From the NCBI RefSeq assembly GCF_023746615.1, contig NZ_CP082275.1, forward strand, positions 248,001 to 312,000: a DNA stretch of 64,000 nucleotides, in the 5' to 3' direction. Below are positions 47,176 through 55,884 of this stretch, piece after piece. A program made the position numbers and the translations under genes. The number at the start of each line of letters is the position of its first letter. Position 1 is the first letter of the stretch. The DNA is from Grimontia kaedaensis (GTDB taxonomy: Bacteria > Pseudomonadota > Gammaproteobacteria > Enterobacterales > Vibrionaceae). The notes under the pieces were generated by a model that saw nothing but the letters and a program-made list of their open reading frames with translations, did no database searches and was not told the DNA's origin.

Positions 47176-48416
47176 TTTTTATCCTCTTGAAACTCGGTAG
47201 TAGAAAGCGGCGTCACAGCGTCCAGAGATCCCGTTGAAGAGATGGATGCACTGGGCAAAGGTTTTGGCGCTGTACGCGTATTGATGAAAAAGGGAAACAG
47301 GAACATCAGCATGATGGTGCTGTTAACGGCCACAAACAGCACCATGGCAAGAATATAAACTGCCAGCAAGAATGACACCGGATTGATAAAGCGTTGCCTG
47401 AAAAGGTGGCGAAGGCCAAGCAGAAAGCCGCCAATAAGAATGGACAGTCCTACAAAGCCATACTCAATTGCCACATCGAGAGCAAAGTTATGGGTATAAA
47501 TGGCTAATTCCTGATTTTGGAAATAATTGGCGATATAGACCGGTAGCATTTTGGGGCCGACACCAAAAATGGGGTATTCAAGAAACAGGGAGAAGCCGTT
47601 GGCTAACAGCAGTTTACGCCACAATTCGGAATCCCAGCGTGCCTCATGTTGGTCCGCAAACAGAATGTCGAATTGGGTAAATTCGAGCTTATCGAGGATC
47701 GCGTGTGTGCCAACCATATACCAAACGGAAAACAGTACCAGCAAGCCTCCCACCAACCCCAGAGTGCCTAGCGCAAAGGCAGTCTGACGAGAGCGAGGAT
47801 GGGTCACTTCGCGGCAGAAAAGTACGTCGCAGGCGATCAGTGCTGCGATACCCAACAATGCTTTGCGCTCGCCAGACATCAATAACATCACCGCTGCAGC
47901 AGCGAACAACACATGGCCGAAGCGGATTTGGTTGCGCAGTGTGTAGAGTAGGGCGCAGGTAAAACCAAAGAAATACTTGGTGTTCCCCAGTTGCTTGAAA
48001 TCATTGAACGCGGGGTGCATCAGGTGCCAACCTGCGGTGTAAAGTGCGCCGATAAAGGTGTACACCGCAACCAGTCCGAGAAAACGCGGCGAAGCGAGCA
48101 ACCTTGCTTGGTGTAACACACCTAGGAACGCTGCTACAGAGAGCCATTGGATCATTTCTATGATCACCAGCTTTGGCGGCACACTGTTTATGAGCCCCGT
48201 CAGCATGATGTAGATGAAAAAAACGAAGATGAAGCCACTGGCCTTCACGGTTGATTGCAACAACAGGCCACGAATGGCAATGATGCCAAGAAATCCAATA
48301 GAGGCTATGCCTAAAAAGTCAGCGAGATAAAGGCTGATCCCGGCGACGCTGATTTTTGTGGGAACAAAAAACAGAACGACAGCGAGTGCTGCAAAATGCT
48401 CAAGAGGTTTTGTCAT
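47172..48416 (-). CDS. Wzy-type polysaccharide polymerase / O-antigen ligase-like protein
   Basis: Inner-membrane protein of 414 residues with about 11 hydrophobic segments. The large periplasmic loop, around GPKMLPVYIANYFQNQE and YTHNFALDVAIEYG, carries the Wzy_C histidine-asparagine region. It is probably the polymerase of the exopolysaccharide repeat unit. Its start is inside the last 17 bases of the upstream glycosyltransferase gene, and its end overlaps the sulfotransferase gene by four bases, so translation is tightly coupled. Confidence 0.75.
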   Translation of the reverse strand: MTKPLEHFAALAVVLFFVPTKISVAGISLYLADFLGIASIGFLGIIAIRGLLLQSTVKASGFIFVFFIYIMLTGLINSVPPKLVIIEMIQWLSVAAFLGVLHQARLLASPRFLGLVAVYTFIGALYTAGWHLMHPAFNDFKQLGNTKYFFGFTCALLYTLRNQIRFGHVLFAAAAVMLLMSGERKALLGIAALIACDVLFCREVTHPRSRQTAFALGTLGLVGGLLVLFSVWYMVGTHAILDKLEFTQFDILFADQHEARWDSELWRKLLLANGFSLFLEYPIFGVGPKMLPVYIANYFQNQELAIYTHNFALDVAIEYGFVGLSILIGGFLLGLRHLFRQRFINPVSFLLAVYILAMVLFVAVNSTIMLMFLFPFFINTRTAPKPLPSASISSTGSLDAVTPLSTTEFQEDKK

Positions 48417-49452
48417 CCGCTAGCTCCTGATAAGCCTGATAATACTGTTCGCGGAACGTCTCCAGCTTATAGAGCTGGCAACGTGACAAAGAGCGTTTTG
48501 AAGCTTGAGTGTATATCTCTGGCTGTTCACAGATGGCAGTGATTTTCTCAGCCAGTACTTTATCGTCGCCTAAGGGGAAGAGGTATTCTTCAGTGCCAAT
48601 AACCTCGTCAATGCCCTGAACATCAGATGCCAGTACGGGTAATCCTGCCGCCATGGCTTCCACAGCCGCGAGACCAAATCCTTCAATAATGGTGCTCTGC
48701 ACATAGATATTCAGCCCGTCCAAAAACACCGGAATATCCGAGCGCACGCCATGAAATACCACACGATCTTCAAGACCCAGCTCTTTGACCAATGCTTCGT
48801 ATTCCCCTCTGCGCTCTCCGTCACCGGCAAGGTGAAGCTCATAACGGGCTGGCAGTATGGCAAGCGCACGAATGAGCGTTGGGTGATCTTTATAGGGGTG
48901 CAGCCGACCTGCCATACCGATTCGGATGGGGGCGTCTTGAACTGGCGCTAGCTTCTCTCGCATGGAAAATTTGCTGAGGTTGATGCCATTCAGGATGACT
49001 GAGTAATGCTTTCTCCAGTGGGGAATGAAATCCTCCAGCGCATTTTTCACCTGCCCGGTGATGCACACGGTTTTGTGATAGCGCCAATAAAGCAGCCACT
49101 CGAAGGGCTTCATCCAGATGTGATCACGGCGGCGGTTGTGTGAGTTGTGCTCTGTTTGAATCAGTTTCTTTCCGATGGCTGCCAGTGCCAGATAGATAGA
49201 GGGAAATAGGTGACCATGCACTACATCGGCCCATCTTAAAATTTGCCACTTCTCCTTTAAAGAAAGCGACTTCCAAACAATGCATTCAATATCGGCAGCT
49301 TCCAGCTCGGCAGACAGGTCGTTGATGTCGTCCAATATCACGACCTTGCTCTCATAACCCTCTTGCGTTGGGCACACTAAATCAACGACAAAGCGCTGTG
49401 CTCCGCCGTTTCGTGACAGATCATTGATAATGTGCAGTATTTTTACCGCCAT
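48400..49452 (-). CDS. GT4-type glycosyltransferase
   Basis: Second GT-B glycosyltransferase, 350 residues. The N-terminal INDLSRNGGAQRFVVDL loop contacts the acceptor. GMAGRLHPYKDHPTLIRAL and the EGFGLAAVEAMAAGLPVL segment with E-x7-E bind the sugar nucleotide. It is the first gene after the palindromic repeat and overlaps the wzy gene. Specificity is unknown. Confidence 0.82.
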   Translation of the reverse strand: MAVKILHIINDLSRNGGAQRFVVDLVCPTQEGYESKVVILDDINDLSAELEAADIECIVWKSLSLKEKWQILRWADVVHGHLFPSIYLALAAIGKKLIQTEHNSHNRRRDHIWMKPFEWLLYWRYHKTVCITGQVKNALEDFIPHWRKHYSVILNGINLSKFSMREKLAPVQDAPIRIGMAGRLHPYKDHPTLIRALAILPARYELHLAGDGERRGEYEALVKELGLEDRVVFHGVRSDIPVFLDGLNIYVQSTIIEGFGLAAVEAMAAGLPVLASDVQGIDEVIGTEEYLFPLGDDKVLAEKITAICEQPEIYTQASKRSLSRCQLYKLETFREQYYQAYQELADDKTS

Positions 49453-49473
49453 GATGGCACTTCTCTCTTCCCC

Positions 49474-49642
49474 GAGGTCTATTGACCTTTATGGGTTAAA
49501 TTTTGATCTAGCTATAAGCGTTTTTGGGGATTTCTCCTGCGTTATTGGCTTCTCATTTAGGCCAGCTACATGAGAAGCCTCTGCCTTGTATAAAGTCCCC
49601 AAAAACTGCGCCAAAATCATCACCAAAGGTCAATGGACCCTC
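49474..49642. repeat. Foldback (MITE-like) palindromic element
   Basis: A 169-base imperfect palindrome. The end GAGGTCTATTGACCTTT is matched by the reverse complement GAGGGTCCATTGACCTTT. Inner pairs are CGTTTTTGGGGA with TCCCCAAAAACTGCG, and GGCTTCTCAT with ATGAGAAGCC around a GGCC centre. There is no coding sequence in it. It separates cysN from the downstream glycosyltransferase gene in the same transcription unit. Confidence 0.75.
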
Positions 49643-49678
49643 GCCTTTAGCGTTTACATATCCCCGTAATCACCCCAA

Positions 49679-51088
49679 TCATTCGACCGATTTGGTTTCC
49701 CATTCTGGGTAGTGCTCGCGGATGTAGCGGTTCAATGCAATTTCTGCTGCGGTGTAGGTACGCTTTGCTTTTTGTTCATGTGGCGCGTGGAGTGCTTCCA
49801 CCATGCCTGCTCCCACCGTGATATTGGTGAGACGGTCAATCACAATGAACGCACCTGTTTTATGATTCAGGCTGTAGTTATCTGCCGCAACAGGCGCATT
49901 GAGGTGAAGGTTAGCTTTGCCTATCTCGTTCAGCGCTAATTCACTGGCGGGCAGTGTTTCAAAACTGTTTATATCGACTTTATGCTCAATGGCGGTTATA
50001 CGACCTGTCACGTTATGACTGGCGAACTTGAAGTCATAATCACGTTTCGTCTTCATAGTGTCCTGCGACATCCAGACAATGCTGGCGCTCAGGCTATCAG
50101 TGACAGTCGGTGCAGTGTCTGGATGAACCAGCATGTCACCTCGGGAAATATCGATTTCGTCTGCCAGCGTTACCGTCACAGCATTTTTAGGTGCGACAGC
50201 ATCAAGCTCGCTGTCATAGGTCACAATAGAGGTTACTGTACTCTGCTGACCAGACGGCAGTGCCATCACAGTATCGCCCTTGCGCAGGATGCCGGAAGCA
50301 AGAGTGCCGCAGTAGCCACGGAAGTCGAGGTTAGGGCGGTTCACAAATTGAACGGGGAAGCGCATCTGGTCGAGGTTTTGGTCGCGGCTGATTTCTACGC
50401 CTTCGAGCAGGCCCATTAAAGATGGCCCCTTGTACCAAGGCGTGTTTTCACTGGCACTGACCACGTTGTCACCTGCCAGTGCTGAAATCGGCACGTAGCG
50501 GACGTCTTTGATGCCCAATTGGGAAGCCATTGCCTGATATTCTTCCTGGATGGAATCAAACACGGTTTGGTCAAAATCGACCAAATCCATTTTGTTCACA
50601 GCAACAACCACATGTTTGATGCCAAGCAGGCTCACGATGTAGCTGTGACGACGGGTTTGGGTCAGTAGCCCTTTACGAGCATCAACCATCACAATCGCGA
50701 GTTCACAGTTAGATGCACCCGTCGCCATGTTGCGGGTGTACTGCTCGTGCCCTGGACAATCAGCGATGATGAATTTACGTTTTTCGGTTGAGAAATAGCG
50801 GTAGGCCACATCAATGGTGATGCCCTGTTCACGCTCAGATTGAAGACCATCAACCAATAACGCCAGATCCAGCGCTTCCCCGGCGTTACCGACGCGTGCA
50901 TTGTCTTTGTGAAGACTGGTCAGGTGGTCTTCAAAAATCAGTTTGGTATCAAACAGCAGACGACCAATCAGGGTCGATTTACCGTCATCTACGCTGCCGC
51001 AGGTCAGCAGGCGCAGCAAGTCCTTGTTTTCATGCTGATGAAGATAGGCTTCGATGTCCGATGCGATCAGCGATGAGCTATGACTCAT
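49679..51088 (-). CDS. cysN: Sulfate adenylyltransferase subunit 1 (GTPase)
   Basis: Regulatory GTPase subunit of ATP sulfurylase, 469 residues; couples GTP hydrolysis to APS synthesis with CysD. G1 is LTCGSVDDGKSTLIGRLLFD, G3 DCPGHEQYTRNMATG and G4 NKMDLVD. The elongation-factor-like domains II and III follow. There is no fused APS-kinase (CysC) domain, and no cysC lies in the window. It follows cysD after 57 bases within the polysaccharide locus. Confidence 0.95.
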   Translation of the reverse strand: MSHSSSLIASDIEAYLHQHENKDLLRLLTCGSVDDGKSTLIGRLLFDTKLIFEDHLTSLHKDNARVGNAGEALDLALLVDGLQSEREQGITIDVAYRYFSTEKRKFIIADCPGHEQYTRNMATGASNCELAIVMVDARKGLLTQTRRHSYIVSLLGIKHVVVAVNKMDLVDFDQTVFDSIQEEYQAMASQLGIKDVRYVPISALAGDNVVSASENTPWYKGPSLMGLLEGVEISRDQNLDQMRFPVQFVNRPNLDFRGYCGTLASGILRKGDTVMALPSGQQSTVTSIVTYDSELDAVAPKNAVTVTLADEIDISRGDMLVHPDTAPTVTDSLSASIVWMSQDTMKTKRDYDFKFASHNVTGRITAIEHKVDINSFETLPASELALNEIGKANLHLNAPVAADNYSLNHKTGAFIVIDRLTNITVGAGMVEALHAPHEQKAKRTYTAAEIALNRYIREHYPEWETKSVE

Positions 51089-51145
51089 GAGTCACTCCTT
51101 GTGCAGGCAAGCAAATGTTTAAATGGTTTTCGAGGCTTATAATTT

Positions 51146-52063
51146 TTAGAAGTAGCCTTCGCGTTTTTTCTGCTCCATGGAGCCCGCCTGATCGTGGTCA
51201 ATCACACGGCCTTGTCTCTCTGAAGTTTTGGTTAACAACATTTCCTGAATGATTTCCGGCAAGGTGGCGGCGGTCGATTCGACAGCGCCAGTCAGCGGAT
51301 AACAACCCAGCGTGCGGAAGCGGACAGATTTCATTTCCGGCTTCTCGCCTTTTTCCAGTGGCATACGGTCATCATCCACCATGATCAGAGTGCCGTCGCG
51401 CTCAACCACTGGGCGCTTCTCGGCAAAGTACAGCGGTACGATGTCGATGTTTTCTAGATAGATGTATTGCCAGATATCCAGTTCGGTCCAGTTGGATAAC
51501 GGGAACACACGGATGCTCTCGCCTTTGTTCACTCGGCCGTTGTATACGTCCCAAAGTTCCGGGCGCTGGTTTTTCGGATCCCAGCGGTGGTGCTTGTCGC
51601 GGAACGAGTAAACACGCTCTTTTGCGCGGCTTTTCTCTTCATCACGGCGCGCGCCGCCGAAAGCGGCATCAAAGCCGTATTTATCCAACGCCTGCTTCAG
51701 CGCTTGGGTTTTCATCACGTCGGTATGTTTGGCACTGCCATGGGTAAATGGTCCCATGCCCATGTCCACGCCCTCTTGATTAATGTGAACCAGAAGATCG
51801 AGGCCATGACGCTTTGTGAACTCATCACGAAAGGTGATCATTTCCTTGAACTTCCAGGTCGTATCGACGTGGAGAAGCGGAAACGGCGGTTTACCCGGGT
51901 GAAAGGCTTTCATCGCAAGGTGGAGCATAACTGCCGAATCTTTACCGATGGAGTAAAGCATCACAGGATTGTCGAACTCAGCGGCGACTTCCCGGATGAT
52001 GTGTATAGACTCGTTCTCAAGCTGCTTGAGATGGGTTTGGTTTAGCGAAATCATGTCCACCAT
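51146..52063 (-). CDS. cysD: Sulfate adenylyltransferase subunit 2
   Basis: Catalytic subunit of ATP sulfurylase, 305 residues, forming APS from ATP and sulfate. The PP-loop is YSIGKDSAVMLHLAMKAF. An upstream in-frame start at 52210 would run through the preceding gene. The ATG at 52063 follows that gene's stop by 13 bases and has AAAAAAGGA before it, giving MVDMISLNQTHLKQLE, the usual N-terminus. It is placed inside a polysaccharide cluster, unlike a housekeeping cysDNC operon. Confidence 0.95.
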   Translation of the reverse strand: MVDMISLNQTHLKQLENESIHIIREVAAEFDNPVMLYSIGKDSAVMLHLAMKAFHPGKPPFPLLHVDTTWKFKEMITFRDEFTKRHGLDLLVHINQEGVDMGMGPFTHGSAKHTDVMKTQALKQALDKYGFDAAFGGARRDEEKSRAKERVYSFRDKHHRWDPKNQRPELWDVYNGRVNKGESIRVFPLSNWTELDIWQYIYLENIDIVPLYFAEKRPVVERDGTLIMVDDDRMPLEKGEKPEMKSVRFRTLGCYPLTGAVESTAATLPEIIQEMLLTKTSERQGRVIDHDQAGSMEQKKREGYF

Positions 52064-52076
52064 GGTCAGTCCTTTT

Positions 52077-53048
52077 TTACGTATCCAGCGGGTAACGCTG
52101 GTGGAACGCATCAATAAAATCGTTGAGCAATTCAGCCGGCAGGCAGTTAATGCCTGCTGCCGCTTTTCGGCCACCGCCCGTTGGGAAAGAGGCAGCCAGT
52201 TCATCAGCACCTACGCGTTTTTTCAGCGGTGCGCGGATGCTAACCAGATAATTACCGTCAGCCTTTGCCGTGATCACCGCATTGGCGACCTCCGGGTCAC
52301 GGTTGGTTAAGTCGTTGGAATAAACCCCGCTGATGCGGCGCGCCCAGGCTTCATCCGGCAGCATAAATACGCGGGATCCTGCTCGCTCGGAGTAAGGCAT
52401 AATCGCCGCAGCTTTTTCGCTGTCACCGATAAAGCCGTCTTCGAGTGTGGCGTAAACGTCCGGACGCTCAGCAATGAAATTAAATGGCGATGGATAAGCT
52501 GCCATTAGCCGGTAAATTTCCGCGGGTGCGAACAGCAAATCGCTGAGCGATGAGCCATAGCCGTTGTAGTTAAGATAAGTACCGAATTGCATCAGCTTGA
52601 TGCGGTCTTGATCGCACAGGCCTGATTTATTGGCCAGTGTGTCAGCGGTAGCAATCATGTTGTCGCCATACGCGCCAACCAGTGCCCACTCGCGGTAACG
52701 GCCATCCAGCAGTTTGTCGATTATCAGACTGGTGCAGGTATTTGCGGCGGTGTTGATATGTGTGGTCAGCGACGCATGATCCGGCACTTCTCCCGGGTTA
52801 TGGTGGTCGGCGTAAAATACACGCACGCCCTGTGACAATAAGTTATCTAGCGCAGCGCGGTTTTTCTCCATTGCCACATCCAACACAGTCACGTCTTGGG
52901 CGACAGCGGGATCGACCTGTTTCAACAGGGCGATATCACGCTTTACCCCGGTGATAAGTATGCTGTCTTTTGGGGTGGCGAGGCGAAGCTGAAGCAGGGC
53001 GCAAATCCCGTCAGCATCGCCGTTAAAAACATCAAAACTGGTTTTCAT
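52077..53048 (-). CDS. DHH-family phosphoesterase
   Basis: Cytoplasmic metal-dependent phosphoesterase, 323 residues. Motif I is FNGDADG (8-14), the DHH motif is YADHHNPG (79-86), and GAYGDN lies in the middle. The C-terminal DHHA1 glycine motif is GGGRKAAAG (291-299). The family includes NrnA, which cleaves oligoribonucleotides and pAp. Placed between the tyrosine kinase and cysD, it may remove PAP left by sulfotransfer (inference). A nanoRNase or cyclic-dinucleotide-related role is also possible. Confidence 0.78.
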   Translation of the reverse strand: MKTSFDVFNGDADGICALLQLRLATPKDSILITGVKRDIALLKQVDPAVAQDVTVLDVAMEKNRAALDNLLSQGVRVFYADHHNPGEVPDHASLTTHINTAANTCTSLIIDKLLDGRYREWALVGAYGDNMIATADTLANKSGLCDQDRIKLMQFGTYLNYNGYGSSLSDLLFAPAEIYRLMAAYPSPFNFIAERPDVYATLEDGFIGDSEKAAAIMPYSERAGSRVFMLPDEAWARRISGVYSNDLTNRDPEVANAVITAKADGNYLVSIRAPLKKRVGADELAASFPTGGGRKAAAGINCLPAELLNDFIDAFHQRYPLDT

Positions 53049-53078
53049 TGGTATTGTTAATCCTTGTTCTGAAAGCGA

Positions 53079-55298
53079 TTAACTCGCTTCCAGTGTTTCG
53101 TCATCCTGCTTATTATTGTTGTAATAACCATAGTGCAGCTTGTATTTTTCCTCCGCATATTTAGCGGAGAGTTGGTTAAGCACCACACCATCTATGGCGA
53201 TGTCATGACGAACAAGTTGGCTGATCGATCGGTTGACCTGTTTCTCCGTGGTCGCTTCTGCTTTCACCACCAGGATCATGCCACCAGCTAGACGCCCCAG
53301 AATCAGTCCATCGCTCACCACCTGTACCGGTGGAGTGTCGAGAATGATCCTGTCATAGCTCTGTTTTAGCTGGTTGATCAGTGCCAAGAACTTGGTTGAA
53401 CCCAGAAGTTCCTGCGGGTTTTGTGGCAACAGGCCAGCAGGCAGGATATCGAGTTGCGTTTCATCATCGTGATAGATGCAATCTGTCACTGGTGCGCCCA
53501 TCACCAATACATTACTCAGTCCCGCTTGGTTGCGTGGCAAGCCATAACGTTGTCCGACAGCAGGCATTCGCAGGTCGCAGTCAATCAAGAGCGTGCGTTC
53601 CATCTTGGCAAGGGACTGGGCGAGGCTCATCGCCACGGTGGTCTTGCCTTCAGACGGCAGTGAAGAAGTCACTGCTAGCACATTACGTTTACTGTTGGTC
53701 AGCGTTAGCAGAATAGAAGTGCGTATAGTCCGAACCGACTCACTGAATAGCGCTTCATCCGGATCCAAATAGATAGTGTGATCAAGCGGTGCGTTCTTGA
53801 ATCGCTTCGCCTTTACTCGGGGCAGAAATCCTAGGTGCTGCAATCCCAGCTTCTCCTCAACATCGTCAGGTTTTTCAATGGTGTTGCGGTAAGCATCCGC
53901 TAAAAACGCACCGACGATACCGAGCAGCAGGGCGAATGCGGCGCTGATCACGATCAATTTGCCCGTCTGAGGGCTGGATGGATGTTGAGGGACAGCCGCA
54001 CGATCCGTGAAGCGCGCGTTCACTGCGTCGAAGTCACCAGCCACCGTTGTTTCTTTCTGACGATTCAGGAAGAGGTCGTAAAGCTGACGGCTAGCATCAA
54101 CGTCACGCTTAAGTGACTCATACTGAGCGCGCTTTGCACTGATATTCTGGTAGTCACGCTTTTTACTTTCAAGCTGAGCAGCCAAAGCTCGCTCTTGCTG
54201 GCGGGCACTGTTGAGCTCTTTTTCAATGCCTTGCGCTAAGCTGTTTATCACCGAATACATTCGCTGGCGGACGGCGTCGAGTTGCGCCTGCGCCTGAATC
54301 ATCTTGTCATGTTTCGGACCATAGCGTTTGGCAAGCTCGGAAACGCGGCGCTCGGCATCGGTTTCTGCGTTTTTAACGTCACGCACCTGAGGGTGGTTAG
54401 AAATTTCCGGTACCGTCATCAGACTGGCACTGGCGTTGTTTTTCAATTGGTCAAACAGACTTTCTGCCGCGACACGACGTTCGCGCGCTTCATTGACGCG
54501 GATGGACAGGTTAGTCAGCTCAGTGCCTGCCAGTTGATCGATATCATCAAGCTCGATCAGTCCTTCTTCTTTCAGAAATTTGGCAAGCGCAAGTTCGGTC
54601 ACGTCCACATTGTCTTTCAATTCGGTAAGGCGCTCGGTGATCCAGAACGAGGCGGTTTGGGTGGCCACCAAACGTGCTTCAAGGTTGGACTCGATATAAG
54701 CCTGACCAATGGCATTGGCAACGCTAGCTGCCAATTCAGGATCAATAGATCCAAAGTGGATGTTCACCAGCTGCGTATTGCGGATAGGCTCAATCGTCAG
54801 GTGAGATTTAAATTTGTTTAGAACGGCCTGACGGGCAGCGGCCTCATCTGTCAGTTCTGACGGAGAAACCGGCTCAGGAAGGAACTGCTGCAACGGTCCG
54901 ATTTGATGAAGAAAGGCCAGCAGTTTATCGCGGCCTGTAAGCTCGCCAATCTCATTATTGAATTCCCTGATGTTGGCGATGCCAAGCTCTTCAATCACTT
55001 TTTCAGCGATGTGATTGGAGCGCAAGATCTCAAACTGGGTTTGATAATATTCTTTCTGGCTGGTATCGAGGGTATACACTTCTTCGATAGATACCGCCTT
55101 GTTAGCTTCCGATTCAATGAGTAGGGTAGCAGTCGCACGGTAAACCGGAGTAATAGCAAGAATAAGCACTGTTGCAGCCAAGGTAACCGCCGCTACGAAC
55201 ATTGCAATCGGCAACCAATAACGCAGGATGATGCCGACGTAACGCTTGAGATCGAGACGCGCTGGTTCATTGGCCGGGTTAGGCTCGATAAGTTTCAT
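53079..55298 (-). CDS. Polysaccharide co-polymerase / tyrosine autokinase (Wzc type)
   Basis: Inner-membrane protein of 739 residues controlling polysaccharide chain length and export. The N-terminal Wzz domain follows TM1 (about 30-55). A long coiled-coil periplasmic part and TM2 (about 450) precede the BY-kinase domain. Walker A is SSLPSEGKTTVAM (near 549), Walker A' LLIDCDLRMP, Walker B RIILDTPPV. The C-terminal tyrosine cluster is YAEEKYKLHYGYYNNN. It follows the wza-like gene by about 60 bases. Confidence 0.92.
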   Translation of the reverse strand: MKLIEPNPANEPARLDLKRYVGIILRYWLPIAMFVAAVTLAATVLILAITPVYRATATLLIESEANKAVSIEEVYTLDTSQKEYYQTQFEILRSNHIAEKVIEELGIANIREFNNEIGELTGRDKLLAFLHQIGPLQQFLPEPVSPSELTDEAAARQAVLNKFKSHLTIEPIRNTQLVNIHFGSIDPELAASVANAIGQAYIESNLEARLVATQTASFWITERLTELKDNVDVTELALAKFLKEEGLIELDDIDQLAGTELTNLSIRVNEARERRVAAESLFDQLKNNASASLMTVPEISNHPQVRDVKNAETDAERRVSELAKRYGPKHDKMIQAQAQLDAVRQRMYSVINSLAQGIEKELNSARQQERALAAQLESKKRDYQNISAKRAQYESLKRDVDASRQLYDLFLNRQKETTVAGDFDAVNARFTDRAAVPQHPSSPQTGKLIVISAAFALLLGIVGAFLADAYRNTIEKPDDVEEKLGLQHLGFLPRVKAKRFKNAPLDHTIYLDPDEALFSESVRTIRTSILLTLTNSKRNVLAVTSSLPSEGKTTVAMSLAQSLAKMERTLLIDCDLRMPAVGQRYGLPRNQAGLSNVLVMGAPVTDCIYHDDETQLDILPAGLLPQNPQELLGSTKFLALINQLKQSYDRIILDTPPVQVVSDGLILGRLAGGMILVVKAEATTEKQVNRSISQLVRHDIAIDGVVLNQLSAKYAEEKYKLHYGYYNNNKQDDETLEAS

Positions 55299-55359
55299 GA
55301 TGTTTACTAGTCCTTTTAATCTTCCGTGCGCAAAAAAACTTTTCTGTTCGGCTGGCTTC

Positions 55360-55884
55360 TTAGAAGAAGCTCTGGTCTACAACGATGATGTCGCCTGGGC
55401 CTACAGATTTAGAGAGGCCAACGTTGTTCTCTATTTTTCCGCTTTTGGCTTCTGTCTGCTGAATTTTGTTTCTTGAAGCGCGATCTGTGAAACCGCCAGC
55501 AATAGCAATCGCCTTGCCAATGGTTAAACCAGGTTGATAGTCATAGCCACCAGGGTGATGCACTTCACCATTGACATAAAACTTACGGAACTGGATGACG
55601 TTGACCGTCACTTTTGGGTCAATGAGATAGTCGCCTTTCAAGCCTTTTTGAATGATTTCCTGTAGTTGTCCGACGGTTTTTCCTGCTGCTTCCAGCCTGC
55701 CGAGATAGGGATAATCAAATCGCCCACGGGTGCTGAGAAGAATGTCCATGGAGAGGTCTTCCTCGCCATATACTTTGATAGAAATCCGGTCACCGTCGTC
55801 GAGTACATATTGCTCGTTGTCAGCGTACGCGGAGACTGAAAATGTCAGCAGGGCGAAAAGAATAAAGCTAAATCGTTTGATCAC
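55360..55884 (-). CDS. Short Wza-like polysaccharide export protein
   Basis: Periplasmic or outer-membrane export protein, 174 residues. A signal peptide (MIKRFSFILFALLTFSVSAYA) is visible but has no clear lipobox. The poly_export domain contains LDDGDRISIKVYGEEDLS. One SLBB-like domain contains FYVNGEVHHPGGYDYQPGLTIGKAIAIAGG. It lacks the C-terminal helix that forms the outer-membrane pore of full-length Wza (about 380 residues). It overlaps the adjacent barrel gene by four bases, so the two probably work together. Confidence 0.85.
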   Translation of the reverse strand: MIKRFSFILFALLTFSVSAYADNEQYVLDDGDRISIKVYGEEDLSMDILLSTRGRFDYPYLGRLEAAGKTVGQLQEIIQKGLKGDYLIDPKVTVNVIQFRKFYVNGEVHHPGGYDYQPGLTIGKAIAIAGGFTDRASRNKIQQTEAKSGKIENNVGLSKSVGPGDIIVVDQSFF

